From: CATOSK01 sp963665735
Lineage (GTDB): Bacteria; Chloroflexota; Dehalococcoidia; Lucifugimonadales; UBA3495
Assembly: GCA_963665735.1 (NCBI GenBank)
Contig: OY762444.1
Location: 1,302,001 to 1,366,000 of the forward strand
Reading direction: 5' to 3'
Length of the DNA: 64,000 nt
This document shows positions 34,703 through 43,624 of this stretch, one piece after another (position 1 is the stretch's first letter; the number at the start of each line of letters is the position of its first letter). Under the pieces are notes generated by a model. That model was given only the letters and a program-made list of their open reading frames with translations, made no database searches and was not told the origin of the DNA. The position numbers and the translations under genes are program-made.

Positions 34703-34827
34703 TACAATCATTTATCCAGGCCAAGAGTTCCAGCAATCCATTTTTGCCGATTACCCGGTTCTGTCACCGGTTCTATCATCAGTAGCAACCTCGCCGCCGC
34801 CCAATGTGACGGCGGGAAGATTGAAAA

Positions 34828-35250
34828 ATGCGCGTCATGGTCATAGTCAAAGCAACCGGCGACAGCGAGGCCGGCGTCATGCCCTCAACCGAACTGCTTG
34901 CGGCTATGGGCGACTTCAACGAAGAACTGGTCAACGCCGGCGTAATGCTGGCCGGCGACGGCCTCAAACCGTCATCCCAGGGCAAACGAGTGGCTTTCGA
35001 CGGGCCAAGCCGCACTGTCGCCGACGGCCCCTTCCCCCAAACCAATGAGTTGGTCGCCGGTTTCTGGCTGTGGGAAGTCAAGGACATGGCTGAGGCCGTC
35101 CAGTGGGTCAAGCGTTGCCCCAACCCCATGCCCGGCCCCAGCGAAATCGAGATTCGTCCGTTGTACGAAATTTCCGACTTTGGCGACGCCTTGACGCCGG
35201 AACGCGCCGCCCAGGAAGCCCGAATCCGGCAAGAGGAGACTGCCAGTTAA
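34828..35250 (+). CDS. YCII/DGPF-domain protein
   Basis: 140 residues. MRVMVIVKATGDSEAG, a central VAFDGPSRTVADGPFPQTNELVAGFWLWEV (the DGPF motif) and EIEIRPLYE are hallmarks of the YCII-related family, small ferredoxin-like dimers of uncertain function. It starts the gene group running through the TusA-like, DsrE and MetE-fusion genes (gaps of 15, 35 and 31 bases), so it is probably their first gene. Confidence 0.85.
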   Translation: MRVMVIVKATGDSEAGVMPSTELLAAMGDFNEELVNAGVMLAGDGLKPSSQGKRVAFDGPSRTVADGPFPQTNELVAGFWLWEVKDMAEAVQWVKRCPNPMPGPSEIEIRPLYEISDFGDALTPERAAQEARIRQEETAS

Positions 35251-35265
35251 TGACCTCCCTTTCCC

Positions 35266-35562
35266 ATGAACGCATTATCGTGGCCTTATCCGGTGCCGCC
35301 CTTGCCTGACCTCAACCTGTTCAATCCCGACTCCGCATCCATCCCCGTAGCCGACGAATGGGACGCCGGCCACATGGGTTGCGGTGAAGTCATCATCCTG
35401 TTGCGCCTGCGGATGCGAAAGCTCAACCCCGGAGACGTGCTCAAACTTACCTCCCAGGACTTGGGCGCCCCCGAAGACCTGCCCGCCTGGTGCCGCCTGA
35501 CCGGCCGGCGCCTGCTCCGCGCCGACCATCCCCACTACTGGATTGAAGCCAAAGCCGGTTAA
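35266..35562 (+). CDS. TusA-like sulfur-carrier protein
   Basis: 98 residues. DEWDAGHMGCGEVIILLRLRMRKLNPGDVLKL, DLPAWCRLTGRRLL and a final beta strand match the TusA/SirA two-layer fold. The usual active-site Cys-Pro is replaced by Cys-Gly (MGCGE), with the Cys in the expected place before the first helix. TusA proteins carry persulfide sulfur. No good ribosome site is seen at the ATG, which lies 15 bases after the previous gene, so coupling is likely. Confidence 0.7.
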   Translation: MNALSWPYPVPPLPDLNLFNPDSASIPVADEWDAGHMGCGEVIILLRLRMRKLNPGDVLKLTSQDLGAPEDLPAWCRLTGRRLLRADHPHYWIEAKAG

Positions 35563-35597
35563 CCCCCAATCAACACCCGGAGGGAAATCAAACCTTT

Positions 35598-35960
35598 ATG
35601 GCCGGAAAATTCTGCATTAGTCTCACCTGCGCCAAGGACAACACCGACAAAGCCACCGTCGCCTTCGTAATCGCCAACGCCTCCCTCGGCTCCGAACAGG
35701 AAACCGTCGTTTTCCTCAGCACCGAAGGCGTCCGCCTCTCCCAGAAAGGACACGCCGACGACGTTCACGAGGAAGGCTTTCTGCCCCTCAAGGAATTGAT
35801 GGACAACTTCGCCGCCGCCGGGGGCAGCATCCTGGTCTGCGCCCCCTGCTTCAGAAAACGCGAACTCGACGAAGACAGCTTGGTTGACGGCGCCAGAATC
35901 GTCGGCGGTGCCGTCCTGATAGAATTTCTCTCCGACGGGACTCCCTGCATTTCCTACTGA
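35598..35960 (+). CDS. DsrE-family sulfur-relay protein
   Basis: 120 residues. An alpha/beta pattern with ISLTCAKDNTDKATVAFVIANASLG, ETVVFLSTEGVRL and ILVCAPCFRKREL fits the DsrE/DsrF/TusBCD family; the Cys pair VCAPC is at the site of the acceptor Cys. GGAGGG lies ~13 bases upstream of the ATG. DsrE and TusA proteins usually exchange persulfide sulfur, so the TusA-like neighbours on both sides are the likely partners. Confidence 0.8.
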   Translation: MAGKFCISLTCAKDNTDKATVAFVIANASLGSEQETVVFLSTEGVRLSQKGHADDVHEEGFLPLKELMDNFAAAGGSILVCAPCFRKRELDEDSLVDGARIVGGAVLIEFLSDGTPCISY

Positions 35961-35991
35961 CCGGGCCATTTGAGAGCCGCTAAGTCGTTTT

Positions 35992-37512
35992 ATGGAACCT
36001 GTCCAGCAGCACCCCTGCCAACCCGACGTAAGTTTCGACGGCGGCGACCTGGATTGCGGGGGCGGGCTGCTGCTCCTAATCCGCCGTCACATTGACCCGT
36101 TAGACCACGGCGGCCTGCTGGAAATCCTGTCCACCGACTCCACCGTCGAAGTCGAACTGCCGGCTTGGTGCCGGCTGACCAAAAACGAACTGGTATCGTG
36201 GACCAAAGCCGGCCGCCAGCGCAGCTACCTGGTCAGCAAGGGGCCGTATATTCCCACGGCGCCGCCCCGTATCGAAGCTGCCGCCGGCGGAATCGGCCAG
36301 CGGTTCCGGGTTCCGGTTTCCATCCCGGACACTTTGCCCCCGCCGTCTCCTGCGCCGGCCATTGCCCCCCTTTCCGTCATGGGCATCGGCAGTTGGCCCC
36401 GCCCCCGTTGGATGCTCCAGGCCATCCACGACCACCTGGACGGGCGGATAACCGAACCGGACTTCCAGGCCACCGCCGACGACGCCGTGCGCTTGTGCCT
36501 CGACGCCCAGTTCCGCGCCGGCGTTGACGTTCTGACCGACGGCGAACAACGCCGCGATAGTTACGCCAGTTTCGTCGGCGGCCTGCTGGACAACTGCCAG
36601 CTTATCCCCCTCAGCGACTTGACCGCGATGGTGGACGACCCCCAGGAGTTTGAGATGGAACTCCGCGCCCTGGACGTGCCGGCCGCCGAAGTGCGCCATC
36701 CCGTGGTTTACGGAAGTTTGGGCCGCAGCAAGCCCTTGGCCGTCCACGAGTTTGACTTCACCCGGACTTGCGCTGACCTACCCGTCAAGGTAGCCATCCC
36801 CGGCCCCTACCTGCTCACCCGCACCATGTGGATGGACTGCCTCACCGACCGCCCCTACGATACCCGCGAGGAACTGGCCGACGATGTTGTGCGCGTCCTG
36901 CGGGAAGAACTGCATTTCCTTCTGGCCTCCGGCGCCGCCCTGGTGCAATTCGATGAGCCGGTGCTGACCGAAGTAGTATTCGGCGCGGCCAGCCAACGCC
37001 GCAGTTTCATGTGCGGCGCCCTCAGCGAAAAGCTGGAGACCGGCCCCGAACTGGACTTCGCCGCCCAACTGCTCAACCAGGTGGTGCGGGGCCTCCCAAC
37101 GGAACGCATCGGCCTGCACATCTGCCGGGGCAACTGGACCCGCGACGAGTCCGCTGCCTTGGCCGGCGACTACCGCCCCTTGGTTGACCTGCTCAAGCGC
37201 GCCCCGGTGGGCGTCCTGTTCTTGGAACTTTGCACCGAACGCGCCGGCGAAGCCGAAATCTTGCGCGACATCCCCGCCGATAAGCGCATCGGCGTTGGCG
37301 TCGTCAACCAGAAAGTTGACGCCGTGGAACCCGTCGAGGACATCCGCCGCCGCATATCCCGCGCCGTTGACCTCTTCGGCCAGGACCGGGTTCTGCTGAC
37401 TCCCGACTGCGGTTTCGCCACCTTCGCCGACAACCCCGTAGCCTCCGCCCAAGTCGCCGAGGCCAAACTTCAAGCCATCGTAGCCGCCCGCAACTTCCTG
37501 CGCCCCGCCTGA
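35992..37512 (+). CDS. TusA-like domain fused to MetE-core methionine synthase-like protein
   Basis: 506 residues. Residues ~8-80 are a TusA-like domain (LDCGGGLLLLIRRHIDPLDHGGLLEI, VELPAWCRLTKNEL), paralogous to the upstream 98-residue protein, with Cys-Gly at the active site. After a Pro-rich linker, residues ~125-505 form a MetE C-terminal barrel: GIGSWPRP, LTDGEQRRDSY, FDEPVLTEV, zinc ligands in GLHICRGNW (His, Cys), Glu in LFLELCTERAGE and Cys in TPDCGFATF. There is no folate-binding N-terminal barrel, so this is a core-type enzyme. Core MetEs transfer methyl from non-folate donors (corrinoid proteins in Dehalococcoides) to a thiol. The fusion suggests the thiol or sulfur is delivered by the TusA-like domain (inference). 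Confidence 0.82.
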   Translation: MEPVQQHPCQPDVSFDGGDLDCGGGLLLLIRRHIDPLDHGGLLEILSTDSTVEVELPAWCRLTKNELVSWTKAGRQRSYLVSKGPYIPTAPPRIEAAAGGIGQRFRVPVSIPDTLPPPSPAPAIAPLSVMGIGSWPRPRWMLQAIHDHLDGRITEPDFQATADDAVRLCLDAQFRAGVDVLTDGEQRRDSYASFVGGLLDNCQLIPLSDLTAMVDDPQEFEMELRALDVPAAEVRHPVVYGSLGRSKPLAVHEFDFTRTCADLPVKVAIPGPYLLTRTMWMDCLTDRPYDTREELADDVVRVLREELHFLLASGAALVQFDEPVLTEVVFGAASQRRSFMCGALSEKLETGPELDFAAQLLNQVVRGLPTERIGLHICRGNWTRDESAALAGDYRPLVDLLKRAPVGVLFLELCTERAGEAEILRDIPADKRIGVGVVNQKVDAVEPVEDIRRRISRAVDLFGQDRVLLTPDCGFATFADNPVASAQVAEAKLQAIVAARNFLRPA

Positions 37513-37578
37513 CCGCTGGCGGCTGTCGCCATATTCACCGTCATTCCCACCCCCAACCCGTCATTCCGGCCACCTACA

Positions 37579-37929
37579 CCGTCATTCCGGCGAAGGCCGG
37601 AATCCAGAAATCCCAATCTCCAAGAACGTTCCCATTCCCGAAACTCCCTTGGGGAAAACCCAAAAATCCCCTCCCCCTACCAGGGGGAGGGTTGAGGAGG
37701 GGGTAAACCCCAACCACCATTTCTGCCGCCACCGTCGTTCCGTCCACCAACCCGTCATTCCGGCGAAGGCCGGAATCCAGAAATCCTGAAACTCCAAGAA
37801 CATCCCTATTCCCGAAACCCCCTTGGGGAAAACCCAAGAATCCCCTCCCCCTAGCAGGGGGAGGGTTAGGGTGGGGGTGAATCCCCATAGGCAGTCCACC
37901 CGTAGGGGCGCACGGCCGTGCGCCCCTAC
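37579..37929. repeat. Two B-linker-A composites (37579-37705, 37752-37880) and type C (37902-37929)
   Basis: Each composite has type B, the linker AAATCC...CCAAGAAC-TTCCC-ATTCCCGAAAC then CCTTGGGGAAAACCC, and type A. The two are nearly identical and 173 bases apart. They fill the ~480-base gap before recQ; I see no gene there. Confidence 0.85.
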
Positions 37930-37996
37930 TTCTCAACCCCCGCCCCACTGACACCGGCCCGTTGTGTCCCGCCCCTTTTTCCGCTAGGGTTGCCCC

Positions 37997-40207
37997 ATGC
38001 TTGATTTGCTCAAAACCCGTTTCGGGTACGACGCCTTTCTACCCCACCAGGAAGAAATCATCGCCGCGGTCATGGCCGGACAGGACTGCTTCGTCCTCTT
38101 GCCCACCGGCGGCGGCAAGTCCCTGTGCTACCAACTTCCGGCCCTGGCCCTGGACGGGCTGACCCTGGTGGTATCCCCCCTAATCGCCCTGATGAAAGAC
38201 CAGGTGGACGGCTTGCGGGCCAACGGCATCCCCGCCGGGTTCATCAACTCCACGCTAACCCAATCCCAAATTGCCCAGGTCCAGCAGCGCGTCCGGGACG
38301 GCGCCATTAAGTTGCTGTACGTCGCCCCGGAACGCGCCATAACTCCCGACTTCCAGCGATTCCTGGACAGCATCAAGGTCAGCCTAGTTGCCATTGACGA
38401 AGCCCATTGCGTGTCCGAATGGGGCCACGACTTCCGCCCGGCCTACCGGGAATTGGCCGGAATGCGCCAAGTCTGCCCCAACGCCCCGGTCATCGCCCTT
38501 ACCGCCACCGCGCCCCAAATGGTGCGGGAAGACATCCTTTCCCAACTGGGACTCCGCCAGCCCCGCCGTTTCGTGTCCGGTTTCAACCGGCCCAACCTCA
38601 CTTACGCCGTAACCCCCAAGAAAAACTCTCTCCCCGCCCTGGTATCCCTGCTGGAACGCCACTCCGGGGAATCGGCCATCATCTACTGCCTCGCCCGCCA
38701 GTCCACCGAAGACCTGGCCGGCGCCTTGTCACGGCACGGTTTCCAGGCCGAAGCCTACCACGCCGGCATGGACGCCGACCTTCGCCGCGCCGTTCAAGAC
38801 CGCTTCATCCGCGACCAAACCCAGATTGTCGTCGCCACCATCGCCTTCGGCATGGGCATAGACAAGCCCGACGTGCGCCTGGTAGTCCACCACGACCTTC
38901 CCAAGAGCCTGGAAGGTTACTATCAGGAAAGCGGACGCGCCGGCCGTGACGGGCTCCCCGCCGAGTGCGTCCTGTTTTACAGCTACGCCGACAAGGCCCG
39001 GCAGGAATACTTCGTCAACCAACTCGAAGATACCGAAGAACAACAGCGCGCCCAACAACGGCTTGACCAGGTTATTGAGCTGTGCAACCTGCGTACTTGC
39101 CGCCGCAAGTTCATCCTGGAGTACCTGGGTGAAGAAGACGTAGCCGACGATTGCGCCGGCTGTGACGTATGCCGCTCTCCCCGGGAAGAGTTCGACGCCA
39201 CCGAAATAGCGCAAAAAATCCTGTCGGCGGTGGCCCGCACCGGCCAGCGTTTCGGCGCGGCCCACATCGTCAACGTCCTCCTCGGCTCCGCCACCAAGCA
39301 GGTCGTCAAGAACGGCCATGACCAACTCCCGGTTTTCGGCATCGCCCCCGGCCAACCCCCGGAAAACCTGCGCGACCTGGTAAAAGACGTTTCCGCCCAG
39401 GGACTGCTGGAATCCACCGGCGGCCAATATCCAACCCTCTCCATCACGCCCCGGGGCCGGACTTTCCTGAAAAATCGTGAAACCCTGACCTTGGCCCGTC
39501 CCGTATCCGACGCCGCCCCTGCTCAAACCGCCGCCACCGACTCCGGGTTCGACCCCCGCCTCTACCAGCAGCTTGCCCAGTGCCGCAAGCAACTGGCCGA
39601 CGCCCGGAACGTCCCCGCCTACGTCATTTTCGGCAACCGGACTCTCCAGGACATGGCCCGCCGCGCGCCCCGCAACCGGGTAGAGTTTGCCCGCGTCCAC
39701 GGCTTCGGCCAATCCAAACTCCACGACCTCGCCCAACCCTTCCTGGCGGTAATCAACGATTACGTCGCCCAACATGGAACGCCCCAGCCAACTGAGATTC
39801 CGGCTGCCCCCGACCGGCCCACGCCTTCCCGCGGCGTCAATATGGCAGCTCTGGAAACTGGCCGGCTGGTGTCCGCCGGCGCATCAATAGAAGAAGTCGC
39901 CGAGCAACGGGGCATCCGTCCTTCCACCGTACTTGACCATTTAGACCGGCTGGCCCAGGCCGGACAGTCGTTGCAGGTTGAACACCTGATGCCGAACCCA
40001 ACCCGCCGCCAAGCCATCGAAAAAGCCTTCGCCGCCACCGGAGACCTGCGCCTGACCCCGGCCCGCGAAATCCTCGGCGAAGAATACTCCTACGACGAAC
40101 TAAAACTGGTGCGCCTGGCCCTGTACCACCCAACGACCAACTCCGATTCCCAGCAGCAAACCCGACAGCCCAACCTGACCAGTAAACCCGGCAAACCGCG
40201 CCCCTAG
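37997..40207 (+). CDS. recQ: ATP-dependent DNA helicase RecQ
   Basis: 736 residues. Walker A LLPTGGGKSLCYQLPAL, DEAH in AIDEAHCVSEWGHDFRPAY, motif VI QESGRAGRDGLP; the zinc site CRRKFILEYLGE...CAGCDVC; a winged-helix RQC region; HRDC domain (~510-590); and an extra C-terminal helix-turn-helix region (EEVAEQRGIRPSTVLDHLDRL). The 3'-5' helicase acts in recombination and repair. The ribosome site is weak. Confidence 0.96.
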   Translation: MLDLLKTRFGYDAFLPHQEEIIAAVMAGQDCFVLLPTGGGKSLCYQLPALALDGLTLVVSPLIALMKDQVDGLRANGIPAGFINSTLTQSQIAQVQQRVRDGAIKLLYVAPERAITPDFQRFLDSIKVSLVAIDEAHCVSEWGHDFRPAYRELAGMRQVCPNAPVIALTATAPQMVREDILSQLGLRQPRRFVSGFNRPNLTYAVTPKKNSLPALVSLLERHSGESAIIYCLARQSTEDLAGALSRHGFQAEAYHAGMDADLRRAVQDRFIRDQTQIVVATIAFGMGIDKPDVRLVVHHDLPKSLEGYYQESGRAGRDGLPAECVLFYSYADKARQEYFVNQLEDTEEQQRAQQRLDQVIELCNLRTCRRKFILEYLGEEDVADDCAGCDVCRSPREEFDATEIAQKILSAVARTGQRFGAAHIVNVLLGSATKQVVKNGHDQLPVFGIAPGQPPENLRDLVKDVSAQGLLESTGGQYPTLSITPRGRTFLKNRETLTLARPVSDAAPAQTAATDSGFDPRLYQQLAQCRKQLADARNVPAYVIFGNRTLQDMARRAPRNRVEFARVHGFGQSKLHDLAQPFLAVINDYVAQHGTPQPTEIPAAPDRPTPSRGVNMAALETGRLVSAGASIEEVAEQRGIRPSTVLDHLDRLAQAGQSLQVEHLMPNPTRRQAIEKAFAATGDLRLTPAREILGEEYSYDELKLVRLALYHPTTNSDSQQQTRQPNLTSKPGKPRP

Positions 40208-40230
40208 CCGGCCTGCCATCCCCCGAACAA

Positions 40231-40413
40231 TACCGTCATTCCGGCGAAGGCCGGAATCCAGAAATCCCAATCATCAAGAACGCTCCCCTTCCCGAAACCC
40301 GTTTGGGTGAAACCAAAAATCCCCTCCCCCTACTAGGGGGAGGGCTAGGGAGGGGGTGAAGACCTACTCATTAGGTAGTCAACCCGTAGGGGCAACCCTT
40401 GTCGTTGCCCTAC
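40231..40413. repeat. B-linker-A composite (40231-40360) and a type C-like palindrome (40386-40413)
   Basis: Same composite family as the two copies before recQ, with matching linker (CATCAAGAACGCTCCCC-TTCCCGAAACCC). The palindrome at the end is a variant GTAGGGGCAAC...GTTGCCCTAC. Confidence 0.8.
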
Positions 40414-40437
40414 CGCGCCGTCGAATCCCCAACGGGC

Positions 40438-41097
40438 CTACAACTGGAAGGTCTTTTTCCAGATACCGGGCGAACCTTCGGCATGGGTCATCAAGTCCCG
40501 CATCCGGGCGTTGTCCGGGTTAATGTCCCGCTGCTCCGCCCACGGCGCGCTGTCCGAAACGCCTTCATGCTCGAACTCGTACATCACGGCGTACTTGGGC
40601 TGGCCGCGCACCGCCCGCCACCGCCGGCCTCGGATGACCCCCGGCACCTTTTCGTAGTTAGGGACGTAAACCCCGCTGTACCACCGATTCCACTCATCCT
40701 CGTTCTCCGGGCCAATGTCCATCCGGCCAATTTGCAGGGCCGGGGCCATGTCGCTGCCGGCAATTTCTTCAGTCAACGCACCGGGATGCACCATCTCATA
40801 GACGTTGTTGAAGAAGTTGCTCCCGATGATGCTGGGGCTGACCCGCGCCCCCCACTCGGTGCGGGGCCGGTTCTTGAAAGCGTCCGTCTCAATGACGGCG
40901 ACGCTCTCCAGTTCGTAGCAAGCCAGGTGTTTCGGCCCGCTCCGCACCGCCTCATAGCGGGCGGCGTTCAGCACCCCCGGCACCGACAGCAGTTCCTTCA
41001 AGTGTTCCTCGTTGTACCAGCGGTTGAAGTCCTCTTCCTTGTCCGCCGGAATGTCGGCTGCCACCATCATCAACGCGGTTCCCTTCCTGTTCGCCAT
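40438..41097 (-). CDS. EthD-like dimeric alpha/beta-barrel protein, two tandem domains
   Basis: 219 residues, ATG after a strong AAGGAGGG site. Two ferredoxin-like halves each show a WYN-EH or WY-GVY segment followed by PGV(L/I), an RY/RR-W strand and a (Y)-G-P/PK-x-A-x-YE strand (HLACYELES; KYAVMYEFEHEG). This resembles EthD/DUF4286-type barrel proteins that bind small hydrophobic substrates. A close paralog lies at 53465-54139. It follows the CoA-transferase pair and is probably the last gene of that operon. Function unproven. Confidence 0.65.
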   Translation of the reverse strand: MANRKGTALMMVAADIPADKEEDFNRWYNEEHLKELLSVPGVLNAARYEAVRSGPKHLACYELESVAVIETDAFKNRPRTEWGARVSPSIIGSNFFNNVYEMVHPGALTEEIAGSDMAPALQIGRMDIGPENEDEWNRWYSGVYVPNYEKVPGVIRGRRWRAVRGQPKYAVMYEFEHEGVSDSAPWAEQRDINPDNARMRDLMTHAEGSPGIWKKTFQL

Positions 41098-41124
41098 GTT
41101 TCCCTCCTTCGATTTTCCTTGAAA

Positions 41125-42387
41125 CTACCAGACTACCTTGGCTGCCTGTAACGCCCGCAACTCATCCAACGGCATCCCCAGCAGCCCGTGAAACACCCTT
41201 TCGTTGTCCTCCCCCAGCAACGGCGTCCACCCGTCCAGGCGGGCCGGCGTTGCGCTGAACCGCCAGGGCGGGCCAACGCCCCGCTGCCGTCCCTTTTCCG
41301 GGTGGGTCACTTCCGGGAAGGACTCACGGGCCGCCAGGTGCGGGTCAGCCATCAACTGGTCGGCGGCCAGCGACGGGAACGCCGCCACCCCTTCCCGTTG
41401 CAGAGTTTCCGTCACCTCCCCCGGCGTCCGTTGGCGGGTCCATTCCTCCAGCCGGGTTTCCAGTTCCTCCCGGTGCAGCCACCGTTGGTAGCCGTCGCCA
41501 AAGCTGCTGTCCCCGGCCCAGTCCGGGTTGCCCAGCGCGCGCCGCAGACCTTGCCACTCCGTTTCCGACGTAACGGCGATGCTAACCCAGGCATCCTTTC
41601 CGGCGCAGCGGTAAACCCCGTGAGGAGTTGCTGCACCGTTGCCGTTCCCTTGCGCCGACTGCTCCCGCCCGTTCATGGCGAAGTCCAGCAGTGCCGGCCC
41701 AATGAAAGCCGTAGCAATGTCTCTAACCGCAACGTCCAGGTGAAGGCCGCCGCCGCCGACTTGCCGCCCCGACCCCGCCGGACGGCAATCCAAAGGGGAA
41801 GGGAGGGGGGCTTGGGTCTTGCCGCACAACGCCGCCACCGCGCAGAAGGCCCCCATCAACCCGCCGGTGTGGTCCATGGCGTGCCGCAGTTCCACCGGCG
41901 GGCCGTCGGCGTAGCCCGTCAAGTGTCCCAGCCCGCCGGCCGCGGCGAACATCGGCGCGTAGCCGGCGTAACCCTTTTCCGGCCCGGTCTGGCCGTTGGA
42001 CGATACCGACACCATAAAGACGTTTTCGTTGACCTCTTGCAGCCGGTCAAACCCCAACCCCAACCGTTCCATGACGCCGGGCCGAAAGTTCTCCAAAACC
42101 AGGTGGCTGATTCGCACCAACTCCAGGGCCAGTTCCACCGCCCGCGGCTCCTTCAAGTTCAGCGTCACCGACAGCTTGTTGGCGTTGACCTGCTCGAAAC
42201 TGGACGGCGGTTTGCCGTACATGGTGTGGGGCCGCCGGGTTATATCCAGCCGGGCCGAGCTTTCCACCTTGATGACTTGCGCCCCCAGCTCCGCCAGCAT
42301 CAGCCCGGCAAACGGGCCGGCGGCGTGAACCGAAAAGTCCGCCACCCTTATGCCGGACAACGGCCCGGCCGCTTTCCCGTCCTGCAC
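41125..42387 (-). CDS. Class III CoA-transferase (CaiB/BaiF), catalytic-type subunit
   Basis: 420 residues, GTG start one base after the stop of the partner gene. Landmarks: GIRVADFSVHAAGPFAGLMLAELGAQVIKVE, NANKLSVTLNLKEP, LVLENFRPGVMERLGL and the catalytic Asp in AMDHTGG. A ~15-residue Pro/Gly-rich insertion (PLPSPLDCRPAGSG) interrupts the usual GRGQxVDVA segment. Members move CoA between carboxylic acids. Pairing with the Asp-less neighbour suggests a heteromeric enzyme. Confidence 0.9.
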   Translation of the reverse strand: MQDGKAAGPLSGIRVADFSVHAAGPFAGLMLAELGAQVIKVESSARLDITRRPHTMYGKPPSSFEQVNANKLSVTLNLKEPRAVELALELVRISHLVLENFRPGVMERLGLGFDRLQEVNENVFMVSVSSNGQTGPEKGYAGYAPMFAAAGGLGHLTGYADGPPVELRHAMDHTGGLMGAFCAVAALCGKTQAPLPSPLDCRPAGSGRQVGGGGLHLDVAVRDIATAFIGPALLDFAMNGREQSAQGNGNGAATPHGVYRCAGKDAWVSIAVTSETEWQGLRRALGNPDWAGDSSFGDGYQRWLHREELETRLEEWTRQRTPGEVTETLQREGVAAFPSLAADQLMADPHLAARESFPEVTHPEKGRQRGVGPPWRFSATPARLDGWTPLLGEDNERVFHGLLGMPLDELRALQAAKVVW

Positions 42388-42388
42388 G

Positions 42389-43624
42389 TTAAATCACCCC
42401 CGCCCGCGCCAATTCAACCAGGTCAATCGGTGAATACCCCAATTCCCCATAGACCTCCCGGTTGTGTTCCCCCAACAGCGGCGCCCGTCTCAATGGGGGC
42501 AGCGCATCCCCGGAACGAAAGGGCGGCCCGGCATAATCCAGCCTCCCGGCAACCGGATGCTCTACTTCCTGGTAAAAACCCCGCTGCCGTTGCTGTTGGC
42601 TGCCAAAGACCTCCGCCGGCGCGTAATAGGGAGCGATGGGAACGCCCTTGGCTTGTCCTTCCCGGTACAGCCATTCCTTACTGTGACCGCTGAACCACTC
42701 CCGCAAGTGGGCGTTGATTTCCGCCCCGTACTGCCCCGGATTCTGAAACTTCTCCGCCGTGGCCCATTCCGGGTAATCCAGCAACGCCGCCAGACTCTCC
42801 CACTGTCGCGGTTCCAGCGTCAACAACTCCACGTACCCATCCGACGCCGGCAGCACGCCGCCCACCCGGAAATAGCGGGAAAAGCGGTCTTCAACTATCC
42901 CTTCGGCTTCCAGTCGTTGAATCGGCACATAGCCAACGGAAAGCTGAGCCTCCTGCATCGAACAATCAACCTGCTGGCCGGGAGCGTTTGGGTCGGACAA
43001 CCGGGCGTAAACCGCCGCCACCACCCCCAGGGCGGCGGTCAACCCGCCCTGGTAGGAACCCATCTGCCCGCCGGCGGCCAACGGCGCCCGTTCCGGGAAG
43101 GTGTCCAACGCCAAACCGTTGGGCAGAAGATAACCCTCTCCCCCGGCATGAAAAACATTCAAGTCATAAGCCCGGTAGTCGGCGTAAGGCCCCCAACCGC
43201 CAAAGGGAGTTGCCGCAGCAAAAATAAGCGACGGGTTGGCCTCGGTCAGGAAATCAGCGTCCAACCCCAGGGCGTCTTTTTCCCGGGGTTGCCGGTCAGT
43301 CACCACCACGTCCGCTTGAGCCGCCAACTTTTTCAGCAGCAACCGCCCCTGCGCGTCCTCCAGGTTCAGCGTAATCCCCCGCTTGCCGGTGTTCAGGTAC
43401 AGAAACAGCCCGCTGGTTTCAGGATGGGGCGCATCCCCCGGAAACGGCCCCTGCCGCCGGGCCGAATCGCCCCCCAAGGGATGCTCAACCTTCACCACCT
43501 CCGCCCCCAGCGACGCCAGCAACTTCCCGCAGTAAGGCCCCGCCACCAAGTCAGCCACCTCCACCACCCGCAACCCCGTCAGAGCGGAGTCAATGCTTAT
43601 TGCCGCCTTAGATGTCATCATCAT
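42389..43624 (-). CDS. Class III CoA-transferase (CaiB/BaiF), partner lacking the catalytic Asp
   Basis: About 411 residues; the start is one of three clustered ATGs (43624-43618) or a TTG at 43630, all overlapping the end of the preceding gene. LRVVEVADLVAGPYCGKLLASLGAEVVKVEHP and LNTGKRGITLNLED are typical. At the catalytic position the text is GGQMGSYQGGL, giving Ser by eye alignment where Asp is expected. It is followed by the Asp-containing paralog at one base distance. Confidence 0.88.
   Translation of the reverse strand: MMMTSKAAISIDSALTGLRVVEVADLVAGPYCGKLLASLGAEVVKVEHPLGGDSARRQGPFPGDAPHPETSGLFLYLNTGKRGITLNLEDAQGRLLLKKLAAQADVVVTDRQPREKDALGLDADFLTEANPSLIFAAATPFGGWGPYADYRAYDLNVFHAGGEGYLLPNGLALDTFPERAPLAAGGQMGSYQGGLTAALGVVAAVYARLSDPNAPGQQVDCSMQEAQLSVGYVPIQRLEAEGIVEDRFSRYFRVGGVLPASDGYVELLTLEPRQWESLAALLDYPEWATAEKFQNPGQYGAEINAHLREWFSGHSKEWLYREGQAKGVPIAPYYAPAEVFGSQQQRQRGFYQEVEHPVAGRLDYAGPPFRSGDALPPLRRAPLLGEHNREVYGELGYSPIDLVELARAGVI

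Noticed and set aside
41770..41830. Frameshift or repeat insertion inactivating the CoA-transferase at 41125
   Set aside because: The G/C-rich insertion stays in frame and the following VDVA-like and C-terminal blocks are intact, so the gene is probably functional.
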